NCBI RefSeq assembly: GCF_024347075.1
Contig: NZ_AP024900.1
Coordinates: forward strand, 434,001 to 498,000
Direction of reading: 5' to 3'
Source: Vibrio rarus
GTDB lineage: Bacteria > Pseudomonadota > Gammaproteobacteria > Enterobacterales > Vibrionaceae
DNA: 64,000 nt
Shown here: positions 54,044 through 64,000 of the stretch, piece after piece
How the letters are laid out: each line of letters starts with the position of its first letter
Position numbering within the stretch: position 1 is the first letter of the stretch
Made by a program: the position numbers and the translations under genes
The notes under the pieces: model-generated
What the model was told of the DNA's origin: nothing
Seen by the model: the letters and a program-made list of their open reading frames with translations, nothing else
The model's database searches: none

Positions 54044-55225
54044 TTAAGGTATCTTTACTTGGGTTGGTTTTATGTTTTCACTTGGGTAGCAACCTAGCAC
54101 TTTCAAAAATCGCGTGATTTTCACTAATTCATTAATCGTTGCTTGAGCGGCCGCGGAGTTTAGGTGTGTTTCTAAGTCCATATAAAACATCTCTTCCCAT
54201 GGATTGCCCATAATTGGGCGCGATTCCAGCTTAGTAATATTGATGCTATGGCGCTGCAACACTAACAGGGTTTCCACGAGCGAGCCGGCTTCCTGTGACG
54301 TTGACATGATTAAAGTGGTTTTGGCTGGTATTTGGTCTGAAACACTCACTGCTTTACGGGCAACAATGATGAAGCGAGTATGATTTTCGGTTTGATTCGC
54401 TATGTTTTCTTGAACATTTTGCAAACCATACAACTTGCCACTTATTGCATTACCAATAGCGGCAACATCGGGACGATTGATCTCTTTTACCTTGAGCATC
54501 GCATCGGCAGTACTGGCGCAAATTTCCAGCTTGACCCCTTTAAGGCGTCCTAAAAAGTCGCTACATTGCTGGTGAGGCTGAGGATGAGAGTAAATGGTTT
54601 TTACTTGCTCTAAGCGGATGTCTGTTGTTGATAGTAGGCAATGATCTATTGGTTGGGATAATTCGCCCACTATGTATAAGGTAGTTTGCTGTAAAAGGTC
54701 ATAAACTTCATTGATGGAGCCTGAGCTGGTATTTTCTATAGGTAAAACACCATAGTCAGCATGGCCTGATTCAACGGTTTTGGTTACTTCTTTAAATGAG
54801 TCACAATTGAGCTCAATTAAATCGGTATTGCGACGACTAAAGTAGTCTCGACTCGCTAGATGTGAATATGAGCCTTTTGCTCCAAGGAAGGCAACACGGG
54901 CGAGAGGCTTACGTTGTAGAATCGGGTTAACTAAATTTTGTAGATAGGCCTGTTGTAGCAGCACTGAGTCTTCAATAATGGTATGGAATACTTTAGTGAT
55001 GTATTCCGCATCCAGTTGATATTTCTGTTTACCATTTTTGATTAATTTGACCAACAATTGCTGCTCTCGATCAGCATCGCGAACCGGTTTTGAGGTTTCG
55101 ACCTTGCTTTTCGCTACTTCTAAACTTAAATCGCGACGCTCAGAGAGCAAACTTAATAGTTTGTCATCGAGTACGTTGAGCCTGTTACGAATGTCGTCAA
55201 GAGAAAGTGATGTGTCGTCGGCCAT
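54044..55225 (-). CDS. pheA: Bifunctional chorismate mutase / prephenate dehydratase PheA
   Basis: It makes phenylpyruvate from chorismate. The 393-residue protein contains an AroQ mutase (LDDIRNRLNVLDDKLLSLLSERRDLSLEVAKSK), a dehydratase domain (VAFLGAKGSYSHLASRDYF, DYGVLPIENTSSGSINEVYDLL, TRFIIVARK) and a C-terminal ACT domain with GSLVETLLVLQRHSINITKLESRPI that binds phenylalanine. It has a sigma-70-type promoter directly upstream (55267-55296). No Phe-rich leader peptide (pheL) or attenuator is visible between this promoter and the gene. Confidence 0.97.
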   Translation of the reverse strand: MADDTSLSLDDIRNRLNVLDDKLLSLLSERRDLSLEVAKSKVETSKPVRDADREQQLLVKLIKNGKQKYQLDAEYITKVFHTIIEDSVLLQQAYLQNLVNPILQRKPLARVAFLGAKGSYSHLASRDYFSRRNTDLIELNCDSFKEVTKTVESGHADYGVLPIENTSSGSINEVYDLLQQTTLYIVGELSQPIDHCLLSTTDIRLEQVKTIYSHPQPHQQCSDFLGRLKGVKLEICASTADAMLKVKEINRPDVAAIGNAISGKLYGLQNVQENIANQTENHTRFIIVARKAVSVSDQIPAKTTLIMSTSQEAGSLVETLLVLQRHSINITKLESRPIMGNPWEEMFYMDLETHLNSAAAQATINELVKITRFLKVLGCYPSENIKPTQVKIP

Positions 55226-55266
55226 TTTTAGTTCCTTTAAATGGGGTAGCGAAGAGTATACAGATC

Positions 55267-55296
55267 ACAATAAGCTAAGGCGGGAATTAGGGTCAA
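55267..55296 (-). promoter_or_regulatory. Putative sigma-70 promoter of pheA
   Basis: On the gene strand TTGACC (55296-55291) and TATTGT (55272-55267) with an 18-bp spacer lie about 40 bp before the start codon, just after the raiA terminator. Confidence 0.65.
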
Positions 55297-55298
55297 GC

Positions 55299-55328
55299 AA
55301 AAACAGCGCCCAAAGGGCGCTGTTTTTT
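55299..55328 (-). terminator. Terminator between raiA and pheA
   Basis: CAGCGCCC / GGGCGCTG with an AAA loop is flanked by A and T tracts. It ends the raiA transcript right before the pheA promoter. Confidence 0.93.
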
Positions 55329-55352
55329 GTACTTTAGTGTTGCTAACTGCTT

Positions 55353-55706
55353 TTAAAAAACTTCGTCTTGGGTGACTTGCTCTTCTTGCTCTACGGGTGC
55401 ATCCGAGTGACTTGCTCGTCTTGCTTCAGGCTTATGGCGAAGTTTATTCAATTGTCTTTCAAGTTTTTGTTCTACCTCGTTAACAGCAATGTAAAGATCT
55501 GCGTGAACAGAAGAGGCAACCAGTTGTCCTTTAGGGACGGTAATGACAGCTTCAAATCGTTTTTTATTGTTCGGTTCTTCTTGGAAGCTCGCATTGCAGC
55601 CGATAATGTCGACTTGCCATTTCTCTAGTTTTGTAAATTTCTCTTCAATATGAGAGCGGATAGCAGAGGTGATCTCAATGTTTTTACCGGTGATATTCAT
55701 TTTCAT
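55353..55706 (-). CDS. raiA: Ribosome-associated inhibitor A (RaiA/YfiA, HPF family)
   Basis: The 117-residue protein binds the 30S decoding centre in stationary phase or cold. It starts MKMNITGKNIEITSAIRSHIEEKFTKLEKW and has GQLVASSVHADLYIAVNEVEQKLERQLNKLRHKPEARR, with an acidic tail (EQEEQVTQDEVF) that distinguishes RaiA from the shorter Hpf. Position before pheA matches E. coli raiA-pheA. Confidence 0.93.
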   Translation of the reverse strand: MKMNITGKNIEITSAIRSHIEEKFTKLEKWQVDIIGCNASFQEEPNNKKRFEAVITVPKGQLVASSVHADLYIAVNEVEQKLERQLNKLRHKPEARRASHSDAPVEQEEQVTQDEVF

Positions 55707-55951
55707 ATAGGTCGTTTCCTCTGGTTGAAATCCTTGTGGATTGAGTTCAGATTACGTCTCTACTAAAAATATTATTGTGAGTAAGATCCCATTGGCGCAT
55801 AGCGAATAATTGGCGACATATATTTGTGATTATTGAGCGATCTTGGTAATAAAGAACTTGTAGAAATAACGATTTAATGTCAAATTTGAATGGATTTATT
55901 GCCATGCAGGTTAGTCATTTATCGTTCATAAGTACTTGTTTTAATCTGCTT

Positions 55952-57409
55952 TTATTTGTCTGAAACATCAAAAATAAGTTGCACAGGATCGATTTTGCGA
56001 TTCATGTTTTTATGATGTTCGTTTCGTTCATCTTGAATCTCACCAAGCTGTTTATAAATGGTGTAGTAGCGATTAATATTAGCTACATACTGCACCGGTT
56101 CGCGACCGATATTGCGACGTGCCACAATTTCTACATTGTTAAACCAAACATTATGATCAAAACCTTGTCTTTGGGCTAACGCTCGCATTCTACGAATTTT
56201 AGCGGGACCTGCATTGTAAGACGCTAAACTAAAATACACTTTGTTGTTTTCATCTATGTCTGGGTCGGCAAAGTACCTATCGTGGATGAATCTTAGATAT
56301 TTAGTACCGGCGTGAATATTGTTTTCAACAGGCTTAATATTTGGAATATTGATATACGGGTCTTTGGCTGTGGCAGGTAAGACTTGCATGATCCCAACAG
56401 CACCTCGGTGAGAGACTTTATTATTATCTAAACCCGACTCTTGAAATGCTTGCGCAGATAGCATCACCCAGTCAATGTCATACTCTTGTCCATAACGCTC
56501 AAATAATTTTGATAAGCTCTCTAGTTTGGCTATTTTCTTTGGATTTAATGCTCGAGTTAGCCAGCGAGTATCTTGTAGGTACTTACCGTAAATCACATTG
56601 CCTAATAAAGTGCCCCCTTTTGCTGTTTTAAGATAGTGATTCAGTGTTTGCTTTAACTTGGGGTTATTATGGCGTAACGCCCAGGCTATTTGAGCATTTT
56701 CACGCAATGGAAACGCCTCGTGAACTCGAATGTTTTTCATCACGTTCAACCACAACTGCGCTTTATGGCTATCAATGATAGTCGCGGGAATTAATCCTTG
56801 ATTCACCATTTCCATCACTTCGATATCTTGTAAGTTCTCTTGGATAAAGTTGACTCTAAGTGGTGTGTACCCACTGTTGGATAACTGCTTATTGAGTTTT
56901 TGCACACTTTCAAAATAACTGGAGCTGGCTCTTATCCAGACTTCCATGCCACTGAATTGTTCAAGGGTCGTGATCTCTTTGATTTTTTTATTGGTGAGCA
57001 TAAGCTCATTAATGTCAGTAAGAATGGGGGTACTGAAGTCTATGATTTTTTTACGGCGCTCAGTGATTGTGAGGTTAGCAACGGCAATATCACCATAGCC
57101 CTTATTTAAAGTATCAAACAGATCATCTCGAGAGACAGGAATAATTTTGACACGCATGTAAGGGTGCTTTTTTTTCAGGCTGACTTCAAAGTGGTGCAGT
57201 TGCTCTGCAATGATACCTTTAGGTCTACCACCTTCGACATAGTAGAAACCAAGATCTGCGGCAACCAAAGCGCGAACAACGCCTTTTTCTTTAATGACAT
57301 CAAAATCGCCGGAATAGGCGGTTTTCTGTAATGGAGACAGCTCTAAAGCCTGAGTGGGTAATGACAGTAATAGTAGGGAAGAAAAGAGCCCCGTTATCAA
57401 GTTTTTCAT
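55952..57409 (-). CDS. mltF: Membrane-bound lytic murein transglycosylase F (MltF-like)
   Basis: The 485-residue protein has a signal peptide (MKNLITGLFSSLLLLSLPTQA), a periplasmic solute-binding-type (SBP_bac_3) domain (about residues 35-275: GVVRALVAADLGFYYVEGGRPKGIIAEQL, DIAVANLTITERRKKIIDFSTPI), and an SLT catalytic domain (DWVMLSAQAFQESGLDNNKVSHRGAVGIMQVLPATA with catalytic Glu; FSLASYNAGPAKIRRMR). There is no clear lipobox, unlike several outer-membrane Mlt proteins. MltF cleaves peptidoglycan with allosteric control by muropeptides bound to the N-terminal domain. It is downstream of bamD on the same strand. Confidence 0.92.
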   Translation of the reverse strand: MKNLITGLFSSLLLLSLPTQALELSPLQKTAYSGDFDVIKEKGVVRALVAADLGFYYVEGGRPKGIIAEQLHHFEVSLKKKHPYMRVKIIPVSRDDLFDTLNKGYGDIAVANLTITERRKKIIDFSTPILTDINELMLTNKKIKEITTLEQFSGMEVWIRASSSYFESVQKLNKQLSNSGYTPLRVNFIQENLQDIEVMEMVNQGLIPATIIDSHKAQLWLNVMKNIRVHEAFPLRENAQIAWALRHNNPKLKQTLNHYLKTAKGGTLLGNVIYGKYLQDTRWLTRALNPKKIAKLESLSKLFERYGQEYDIDWVMLSAQAFQESGLDNNKVSHRGAVGIMQVLPATAKDPYINIPNIKPVENNIHAGTKYLRFIHDRYFADPDIDENNKVYFSLASYNAGPAKIRRMRALAQRQGFDHNVWFNNVEIVARRNIGREPVQYVANINRYYTIYKQLGEIQDERNEHHKNMNRKIDPVQLIFDVSDK

Positions 57410-57432
57410 ACAACATTCCGTGTTGGTTTATG

Positions 57433-57482
57433 AAAAAGTGGCGAGCGCCACGGTGAGATGTTAAAAATTTAACATCTCACCC
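57433..57482 (-). terminator. Double hairpin terminator region between bamD and mltF
   Basis: Reading leftward, a 13-bp palindrome (GGTGAGATGTTAA / TTAACATCTCACC, 57452-57482) is followed by a second hairpin GTGGCGCTCGCCAC (57438-57451) and a TTTTT tract. This pair should end the bamD transcript. Confidence 0.75.
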
Positions 57483-57495
57483 TTATATTTAACAC

Positions 57496-58239
57496 TTAAA
57501 GTGGGTTTAGCTCAATTAATTTTTCAGTACGAGCTACAGCATCGTCTAATTTCAGCTCTTGATAGGCTGTTAGCTGTAAGCGTAAAGATTTACGAGCCGC
57601 TTCCGTATCGGGGTAGCTACGTTGAATTTCTTGGCAACGGTTAATGGCCGAAATCCAAGCTTTACGTCGAATATAAAAATCAGCGGTAGCGTAATCATAT
57701 TCAGAAAGACGAGTCTTAAGAGCAATAAGGCGTTGCTGGGCATCTTCAGCATAAGCACTGTGTGGGTAGCGCTGTAATAAACGTTTGAAATCCGCAAACG
57801 CAAGTTTTACTGGTTCAGGATCGCGATCAGAACGGTCAATGTTAAAAATGTCATGCAGGAAATTTCTGTCTTGAGCCATGTGCGATAGGCCGCGCATATA
57901 TAAAATCCAGTCAGATTTCTCATGAGTTGGGTTTAATCGAGTAAAACGCTCAATTGTAGCCAACGCCAATGGAAGCTCATCATTTTTATAATAGGCATAG
58001 ACAAGATCTAATTGCACTTGCTCAGAGTACGGGCCAAATGGGTAACGGGAGTCTAAAGCTTCTAGCTTTTCAACAGCGGTACTCCAAGAGCCTTCTCTTA
58101 GTGACGTTTGTGCATCAGCATACAGTTGTGCTGGTGGAATATCGGGTACGATGTCATCGCTACTGCTGCAGCCAAAAAGCAACATAGCAGACAACAGGCC
58201 GACTAAAGTTTGATGTTTCATATTAAAACGAGAAGCCAT
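57496..58239 (-). CDS. bamD: Outer membrane assembly lipoprotein BamD (YfiO)
   Basis: An essential subunit of the BAM complex that inserts beta-barrel proteins. The protein has a lipoprotein signal (MKHQTLVGLLSAMLLFGC) with lipobox LFGC and about five TPR-like helical repeats: AQTSLREGSWSTAVEKLEALDSRYPFGPYSEQVQLDLVYAYYKNDELPLALATIERF and onward. ATG 58239 is used here; an ATG at 58221 gives exactly the MKHQ start found in relatives, and a TTG at 58245 also exists. It is divergent from rluD, as in most gammaproteobacteria. Confidence 0.94.
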   Translation of the reverse strand: MASRFNMKHQTLVGLLSAMLLFGCSSSDDIVPDIPPAQLYADAQTSLREGSWSTAVEKLEALDSRYPFGPYSEQVQLDLVYAYYKNDELPLALATIERFTRLNPTHEKSDWILYMRGLSHMAQDRNFLHDIFNIDRSDRDPEPVKLAFADFKRLLQRYPHSAYAEDAQQRLIALKTRLSEYDYATADFYIRRKAWISAINRCQEIQRSYPDTEAARKSLRLQLTAYQELKLDDAVARTEKLIELNPL

Positions 58240-58363
58240 GCTCAATTAAATTATTTCCTTGGTTGCCGTTACAATCGGCGAGTAAGCAGATACAATAACG
58301 GATAGAACGCTTATTTTTTCATATAAACAAGCATTAGTCCCACAGTTTTTTAAAAAGTTCGAT

Positions 58364-59338
58364 ATGGCCCAGCAGATAGAATTAAAAAGTACCGTAAAAG
58401 AGACTCAACTAGGTCAACGCCTAGACCAAGCCATCGCAGAATTGTTCGATGAGTTTTCCCGTTCTCGCATGAAAGAATGGTTACTTGCCGGAAAAGTCAG
58501 CGTTGATGGTGTCGTTGTTACCAAAGCTCGAGTAAAGGTAATGGGTGGTGAAGAGATCACCGTTCTAGCTGAGATCGAAGACGAGGAACGTTGGGAAGCT
58601 CAAGATATACCTTTAGATATCGTTTATGAAGACGAAGATCTATTGGTCATTAATAAACCTAGAGGCTTAGTTGTTCACCCAGGGGCTGGTACTCCTGATG
58701 GCACAATTTTGAATGCCTTATTACATCATTATCCGCAAATTGCGGAAGTACCTCGTGCGGGTATCGTGCATCGTCTTGATAAAGACACCACAGGCTTGAT
58801 GGTGGTGGCGAAAAACGTACCTACGCAAACTCGCTTGGTTCGAACTTTGCAAAAGCGCCGTATTACTCGTGAATACGAAGCCATCGCGATTGGTAAAATG
58901 ACGGCGGGTGGCATGGTTGAAAAATCAATTGGTCGCCACTCCACTAAACGTACTTTAATGGCAGTCAGTGAATTTGGTAAGCCGGCGGTAACACACTACC
59001 GAGTAGCCGAGCACTTCCGTGAACATACACGCATTAGACTGCGCCTTGAAACGGGACGTACTCACCAAATTCGTGTACACATGTCTTATTTGCAGCATCC
59101 ACTACTTGGTGATATTGCTTATGGAGGACGTGCGCGTATTCCTAAAGGCGCATCGGAAGAGCTAACGGCGATGATTCGTAGCTTTGATCGTCAAGCACTG
59201 CATGCGGTCATGCTTAAATTTGTGCATCCATCAACGGGTGAGGAGATGAAATTCCATGCTCCAGTACCGGATGACATGATCGAAATAGCCGAAGCGTTAC
59301 GTCAAGATATGAAACTTAATCATGAAGATGACTATTAA
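58364..59338 (+). CDS. rluD: 23S rRNA pseudouridine(1911/1915/1917) synthase RluD
   Basis: RluD makes the three pseudouridines of helix 69. The 324-residue protein has an S4 RNA-binding domain (LGQRLDQAIAELFDEFSRSRMKEWLLAGKVSVDG), the catalytic block GIVHRLDKDTTGLMVVAK with nucleophile Asp, and RLETGRTHQIRVHMSYLQHPLLGD. It is followed by pgeF with a 1-bp stop/start overlap (TAATG), a strong sign of coupling. Confidence 0.96.
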   Translation: MAQQIELKSTVKETQLGQRLDQAIAELFDEFSRSRMKEWLLAGKVSVDGVVVTKARVKVMGGEEITVLAEIEDEERWEAQDIPLDIVYEDEDLLVINKPRGLVVHPGAGTPDGTILNALLHHYPQIAEVPRAGIVHRLDKDTTGLMVVAKNVPTQTRLVRTLQKRRITREYEAIAIGKMTAGGMVEKSIGRHSTKRTLMAVSEFGKPAVTHYRVAEHFREHTRIRLRLETGRTHQIRVHMSYLQHPLLGDIAYGGRARIPKGASEELTAMIRSFDRQALHAVMLKFVHPSTGEEMKFHAPVPDDMIEIAEALRQDMKLNHEDDY

Positions 59339-60060
59339 TGAGCTATTTGCATCCTAATTGGCACCTTGCCCGCGGTATAAAAGCCATCACTTCCACCCGA
59401 GTGGGGGGCTTTTCTACTGGGGATTTTGCCAGCCTTAATTTAGGAATGCATGTGAATGATGATCCTCATGTCGTTCAACAAAACCGAGATCATTTAGCGC
59501 AGTTAAGCCAGATGCCAGCAGCGCCTGTGTGGATGAATCAAACTCATTCAACGAAAGTGGTTGAGTTGCATGAGCAAACCACGGAAATAATAGAAGCGGA
59601 TGCCTTAGTGACCTCGGTACCGGGTGTGGTGTGTAGCGTAATGACTGCGGATTGTCTTCCGGTGTTATTTGCTAGTGCAGATGGCACTAAAGTTGCTAGT
59701 GCCCATGCTGGATGGCGAGGGTTAGTGGGTGGCATTTTAGAAAACACATTACAACATTTCAGTGGCCCTGTGAGTGCTTGGGTAGGTCCTGCCATTAGCT
59801 TGGCCGCTTTTGAAGTTGGCGATGAAGTTAAACAGCAGTTTGTGTCAGTAAATAGTGCTGACGCTATTGCTTTCCATCAGCATAAGCCTGGAAAATGGAT
59901 GGCCGACTTACCTTTATTGGCAAAGTTAAGGCTACAAAGGGCAGGATGCGTTAATGTTGAACTCTCCGGTTTATGTACTTATACCGATACAGAACGTTTC
60001 TTTTCTTACCGTAGACACTCCTCAACAGGTCGTCAATCCAGCTTTATTTGGATTGAATAA
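59338..60060 (+). CDS. pgeF: Peptidoglycan editing factor PgeF (YfiH, laccase-domain protein)
   Basis: The 240-residue protein has the copper/zinc-type Cys/His pattern of DUF152: STRVGGFSTGDFASLNLGMHVNDDP, MNQTHSTKVV, VMTADCLPVLFAS, SAHAGWRGLVGGILENTL, WVGPAISLAAFEVGDEV and LCTYTDTERFFSYRR. In E. coli YfiH prevents misincorporation of serine into peptidoglycan; polyphenol oxidase and nucleoside activities are also reported. It is translationally coupled to rluD and lies just upstream of clpB. Confidence 0.94.
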   Translation: MSYLHPNWHLARGIKAITSTRVGGFSTGDFASLNLGMHVNDDPHVVQQNRDHLAQLSQMPAAPVWMNQTHSTKVVELHEQTTEIIEADALVTSVPGVVCSVMTADCLPVLFASADGTKVASAHAGWRGLVGGILENTLQHFSGPVSAWVGPAISLAAFEVGDEVKQQFVSVNSADAIAFHQHKPGKWMADLPLLAKLRLQRAGCVNVELSGLCTYTDTERFFSYRRHSSTGRQSSFIWIE

Positions 60061-60082
60061 CCTCCTTTGTTCATCGTGAACA

Positions 60083-60111
60083 CTTGAAATTGGCCTCGGA
60101 TGCAACCATGT
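60083..60111 (+). promoter_or_regulatory. Heat-shock (sigma-32-type) promoter of clpB
   Basis: CTTGAAA (60083-60089) and AACCATGT (60104-60111) are separated by 14 bp, close to the RpoH consensus CTTGAAA-N11-16-CCCCATNT. It lies 39 bp before the clpB start, and clpB is a heat-shock gene in all relatives studied. Confidence 0.8.
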
Positions 60112-60149
60112 GATTACTAGATAATCATCAATGCTCTTAGGAGGCCAGC

Positions 60150-62726
60150 ATGCGTTATGAACGGTTAACGGGTAAATTTCAAACAGCCCTTTCAGATGCT
60201 CAGTCTTTAGCTGTAGGTAAAGATCATCAATATATAGAACCTACGCACCTCTTATTATCTTTGCTGAATCAGCAAGGGGGGAGCGTAAGGCCATTATTAA
60301 CTATGTTGCAAGTAGACATCGCTCAACTGCGCAGCCAACTATCAGACAAATTAGAACACTTTCCTAAAGTCAGTGGCATGAATGCTGACGTTCAAATAGC
60401 AAACGCGTTATCGAAACTGCTTAATCAGTGCGATAAACTTGCTCAAAAGCGTAACGACAGTTACATCTCTTCTGAATTGTTTTTGCAAGCGGCAATAAAC
60501 GACGGTAGCCAATTAGGTCCAATGCTCAAGTCACAAGGTGTGACAGAGAAAAAAATCATCGAAGCCATTGAAAAGATCACTGGTGGGAAAAAGGTCGATG
60601 ATCCTAATGCAGAAGAACAACGACAAGCCTTAGAGAAGTACACCATTGATCTTACTGCTCGTGCAGAGCAGGGTAAGCTCGATCCTGTCATAGGGCGTGA
60701 CGATGAAATCCGCCGCACGATCCAAGTGTTGCAACGCAGAACAAAAAACAACCCTGTACTCATCGGCGAACCCGGAGTAGGTAAAACCGCAATCGTTGAG
60801 GGATTGGCACAACGCATAATTAATGACGAAGTGCCTGAAGGCTTAAAAGGTCGCCGTGTATTAGCGCTAGATATGGGAGCGTTGATTGCCGGTGCAAAAT
60901 ACCGTGGAGAATTCGAAGAGCGATTAAAATCGGTACTCAATGAATTGGCCCAAGAAGAAGGTAACGTCATCTTATTTATAGATGAAATGCACACTGTGGT
61001 AGGGGCAGGTAAAGGCGACGGCGCTATGGATGCCGGTAATATGCTAAAACCGGCCTTGGCCCGTGGAGAGCTTCACTGCGTTGGTGCCACCACACTAGAT
61101 GAACATAGACAATATATAGAAAAAGATCCCGCATTAGAGCGTCGTTTTCAAAAAGTGCTGGTGGATGAACCCTCAGTGGAAGACACCATTGCTATCTTAC
61201 GTGGCTTAAAAGAGAAGTATGAACTCCATCATCATGTAGACATTACTGATCCTGCCATTGTCGCAGCCGCCACTCTTTCTCATCGTTATGTATCCGACCG
61301 TCAACTTCCCGATAAAGCCATAGACTTAATTGATGAGGCCGCATCCTCTATACGTATGCAGATCGATTCAAAACCAGAAGCGATGGATAAACTGGATCGT
61401 AAAATTATTCAGTTAAAAATGGAGCAACAAGCGCTAAATAAAGAAGATGACGATGCCAGTCGTAAACGTGTGGCATTAATTAACGAAGAGCTAGCAGAAA
61501 AAGAGCGTCAGTACGCAGAGCTTGATGAAGTGTGGGTAGCGGAAAAAGCATCCCTATCGGGAACGCAGAATATCAAAGCGGAATTAGAACAAGCTCGTTT
61601 AGATATTGAATTTGCCCGACGCGCAGGGGATCTTAATCAGATGTCCGAGTTACAATATGGACGAATCCCTGAACTTGAGAAAAAACTGCAACTCGCCTCT
61701 GAAGCCGAACAGAAAGAACTGACATTATTGAAAAATAAAGTCGGGGATGCAGAAATTGCCGAAGTACTGTCAAAGCAAACTGGAATTCCGGTAGCGAAAA
61801 TGCTTGAAGCTGAAAAATCCAAGCTATTGCGTATGGAACAAGATCTTCATCAAAAAGTCATAGGGCAAAATGAAGCCGTGGAAGCCGTTGCTGATGCAAT
61901 ACGACGTAGCCGCGCAGGTTTATCCGATCCAAATAAACCCATTGGTTCCTTCTTGTTTTTAGGTCCTACTGGGGTAGGTAAAACTGAGTTGTGCAAAACA
62001 TTAGCCACTTTTCTATTTGATAGTGAAGATGCCATGGTGCGCATAGACATGTCTGAATTTATGGAGAAACACTCAGTTGCACGTTTGGTCGGTGCCCCTC
62101 CCGGTTATGTGGGTTATGAGGAAGGGGGGTATTTAACTGAGGCTGTGAGACGCAAACCTTATTCAGTCATATTGCTAGATGAAGTAGAAAAAGCACATCC
62201 AGACGTATTTAATATCCTTTTACAAGTATTGGATGACGGCCGGTTAACTGACGGACAAGGGCGAACTGTGGATTTTCGCAACACCGTACTTATCATGACG
62301 TCAAATCTTGGCTCTACACAAATACATGAAGGTTTTTCTGATGCCTCGTATGAGCAAATGAAACACAGAGTCATGGAGGTCGTGAAAAATCATTTCCGTC
62401 CAGAGTTCTTAAACCGTGTTGATGAGAGCGTGGTTTTCCATCCATTAGGGCAAGAACACATCCGTAATATTGCTGCCATTCAATTGCAGTCATTGATGCA
62501 GCGCTTAGAATCTCAAGAATACCAATTAACCATCAATGATGAAGCGTTAGATAAAATTGCAGAAATTGGCTTTGATCCTGTTTATGGAGCAAGACCACTA
62601 AAACGAGCCATACAACAATATATTGAAAATCCATTAGCGAAATCACTATTGTCTGGAGCATTTATACCTGGCTCTACAATAGAGTTACTTGTTGAAGGTG
62701 AAAATTTAGTCGCTAAACAAAACTAA
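60150..62726 (+). CDS. clpB: ATP-dependent disaggregase ClpB
   Basis: A hexameric AAA+ chaperone that with DnaK rescues aggregated proteins. The 858-residue protein has the Clp N-domain (residues 1-145), NBD1 with Walker [10 protein letters not shown] and Walker B ILFIDEMH, the coiled-coil middle domain (about 405-525, [16 protein letters not shown]), and NBD2 with [20 protein letters not shown] and the sensor [15 protein letters not shown] lies just before ATG 60150. The sigma-32-type promoter upstream supports heat induction. A second in-frame start for the short ClpB isoform is expected but not assigned. Confidence 0.97.
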   Translation: MRYERLTGKFQTALSDAQSLAVGKDHQYIEPTHLLLSLLNQQGGSVRPLLTMLQVDIAQLRSQLSDKLEHFPKVSGMNADVQIANALSKLLNQCDKLAQKRNDSYISSELFLQAAINDGSQLGPMLKSQGVTEKKIIEAIEKITGGKKVDDPNAEEQRQALEKYTIDLTARAEQGKLDPVIGRDDEIRRTIQVLQRRTKNNPVLIGEPGVGKTAIVEGLAQRIINDEVPEGLKGRRVLALDMGALIAGAKYRGEFEERLKSVLNELAQEEGNVILFIDEMHTVVGAGKGDGAMDAGNMLKPALARGELHCVGATTLDEHRQYIEKDPALERRFQKVLVDEPSVEDTIAILRGLKEKYELHHHVDITDPAIVAAATLSHRYVSDRQLPDKAIDLIDEAASSIRMQIDSKPEAMDKLDRKIIQLKMEQQALNKEDDDASRKRVALINEELAEKERQYAELDEVWVAEKASLSGTQNIKAELEQARLDIEFARRAGDLNQMSELQYGRIPELEKKLQLASEAEQKELTLLKNKVGDAEIAEVLSKQTGIPVAKMLEAEKSKLLRMEQDLHQKVIGQNEAVEAVADAIRRSRAGLSDPNKPIGSFLFLGPTGVGKTELCKTLATFLFDSEDAMVRIDMSEFMEKHSVARLVGAPPGYVGYEEGGYLTEAVRRKPYSVILLDEVEKAHPDVFNILLQVLDDGRLTDGQGRTVDFRNTVLIMTSNLGSTQIHEGFSDASYEQMKHRVMEVVKNHFRPEFLNRVDESVVFHPLGQEHIRNIAAIQLQSLMQRLESQEYQLTINDEALDKIAEIGFDPVYGARPLKRAIQQYIENPLAKSLLSGAFIPGSTIELLVEGENLVAKQN

Positions 62727-62769
62727 ATACAGGCTTTATTCCCCTTAGTCGCTGTTGAAAAAGTGACGA

Positions 62770-62812
62770 AACCGTTTGCTTTGTTTGAAAAGTAAACGGT
62801 TAGCGCTTTTTA
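62770..62812 (+). terminator. Likely terminator of clpB
   Basis: AACCGTTT / AAACGGTT with a 16-nt loop is followed by a T-rich stretch (CTTTTTATT) about 45-85 bp past the clpB stop. Confidence 0.6.
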
Positions 62813-62836
62813 TTGAAAAAAAGTGCTTTTTAGGGG

Positions 62837-62864
62837 TTGTCAGGGGGCGTTTTATTCTTATAAT
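62837..62864 (+). promoter_or_regulatory. rrn promoter P1
   Basis: TTGTCA and a perfect TATAAT with a 16-bp spacer are followed by a GC-rich discriminator (GCGCCTCC), the layout of growth-rate-controlled, ppGpp-sensitive rRNA P1 promoters. The AT-rich run upstream (about 62808-62828) could be an UP element. Confidence 0.82.
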
Positions 62865-62939
62865 GCGCCTCCGTTGTCACGATAAACATCGCAGACAACA
62901 AGCGGTTCTAAAAAGATGAAATGATTAATAAAAAAGTGG

Positions 62940-62967
62940 TTGACACTGGTAATTATCTCATTAGAAT
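62940..62967 (+). promoter_or_regulatory. rrn promoter P2
   Basis: A perfect -35 TTGACA and a -10 TAGAAT with a 16-bp spacer are followed by GGCCGTCC, about 310 bp before 16S. Confidence 0.78.
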
Positions 62968-63004
62968 AGGCCGTCCGCTTGGAGAGGTAACCCTTGAAAA
63001 GCAC

Positions 63005-63015
63005 GCTCTTTAACA
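63005..63015 (+). promoter_or_regulatory. rrn boxA antitermination element
   Basis: GCTCTTTAACA matches the boxA core of rRNA leaders where NusB/S10 bind for antitermination. It lies in the leader between P2 and 16S. Confidence 0.82.
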
Positions 63016-63275
63016 ATTTAAACCTATCAATCTGTGTGGGCACTCGTTGATGATAATCGAAAAGATTTATCAATGAACTGAGTGACCAATATCAAATTGG
63101 AAATCAGCCTTGAGCTGTTTTGTTTTACTTTTTTAAAAGTGAAAACCAATAAGAGCACAGTCAATTCATTATCGTTCTGTTGGAACGATAATAGCTTTAA
63201 AATTACTTCTTTATTTATAAAGAAAGAGTTTTGAAGTCAGTATTCATTGAGCCGTTCTTCGGAACACAAAAACTT

Positions 63276-64000
<725 letters not shown>

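Overview
The window comes from a gammaproteobacterium of the family Vibrionaceae, almost certainly a Vibrio. The partial 16S rRNA at the right end has Vibrio-type signatures. The gene order is the Vibrio/enteric backbone: grcA-nfo-ung, srmB-trmN, fldB-xerD-dsbC-recJ-prfB-lysS, queA-tgt-yajC-secD-secF, fkpB-ispH, cstA...murQ-anmK/nagZ/btsR-btsS/aroF-tyrA, slt-trpR, pheA-raiA, and bamD/rluD-pgeF-clpB-rrn. Species cannot be fixed from the sequence alone.

Layout. 1-5.8 kb is decayed accessory DNA. It holds a leftward AT-rich operon of three unrecognised small genes (one cut by the window edge), a phage/ICE-type tyrosine integrase killed by in-frame stop codons, an unrecognised 191-codon ORF that is probably a 3' remnant, and a complete-looking group II intron with an intact reverse transcriptase/maturase. 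5.9-16.4 kb is backbone: grcA with two FNR boxes, nfo, ung, a hemerythrin protein, an AGCS symporter, yaaA, a GNAT enzyme, srmB, trmN and brnQ. 16.4-20.6 kb is a second accessory island between brnQ and fldB. It contains two integron gene cassettes without any integrase (a CALIN-like cluster), IS91-like remnants present as a direct repeat of about 308 bp, and a Fic toxin with an antitoxin that carries an extra winged-helix-type domain.

20.6-36.9 kb is backbone for recombination and repair (xerD, recJ), disulfide isomerisation (dsbC), translation (prfB with its programmed frameshift, lysS), a GlyGly-CTERM secreted serine protease, queuosine tRNA modification (queA, tgt), the Sec accessory membrane proteins (yajC, secD, secF), fkpB and ispH. 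37-46.6 kb combines a CstA-family pyruvate-type transporter with the BtsS/BtsR two-component system likely to control it. Between them are a metzincin-like lipoprotein and the peptidoglycan-recycling genes murQ, anmK and nagZ. 47-55.7 kb is aromatic amino acid metabolism (aroF-tyrA with two TyrR boxes, trpR, pheA) plus ettA, slt, yjjX and raiA. 56-64 kb is envelope and stress functions (mltF, bamD, rluD, pgeF, clpB with a sigma-32-type promoter), followed by a ribosomal RNA operon with two promoters and the first ~725 nt of 16S rRNA.

The most interesting features are the orphan cassette pair with exact inverse-core symmetry, the wHTH-fused Fic antitoxin carrying an SxxxEG inhibitory motif, the cstA promoter with BtsR-type direct repeats, the two FNR boxes 53 bp apart at grcA, and the metzincin-signature lipoprotein.
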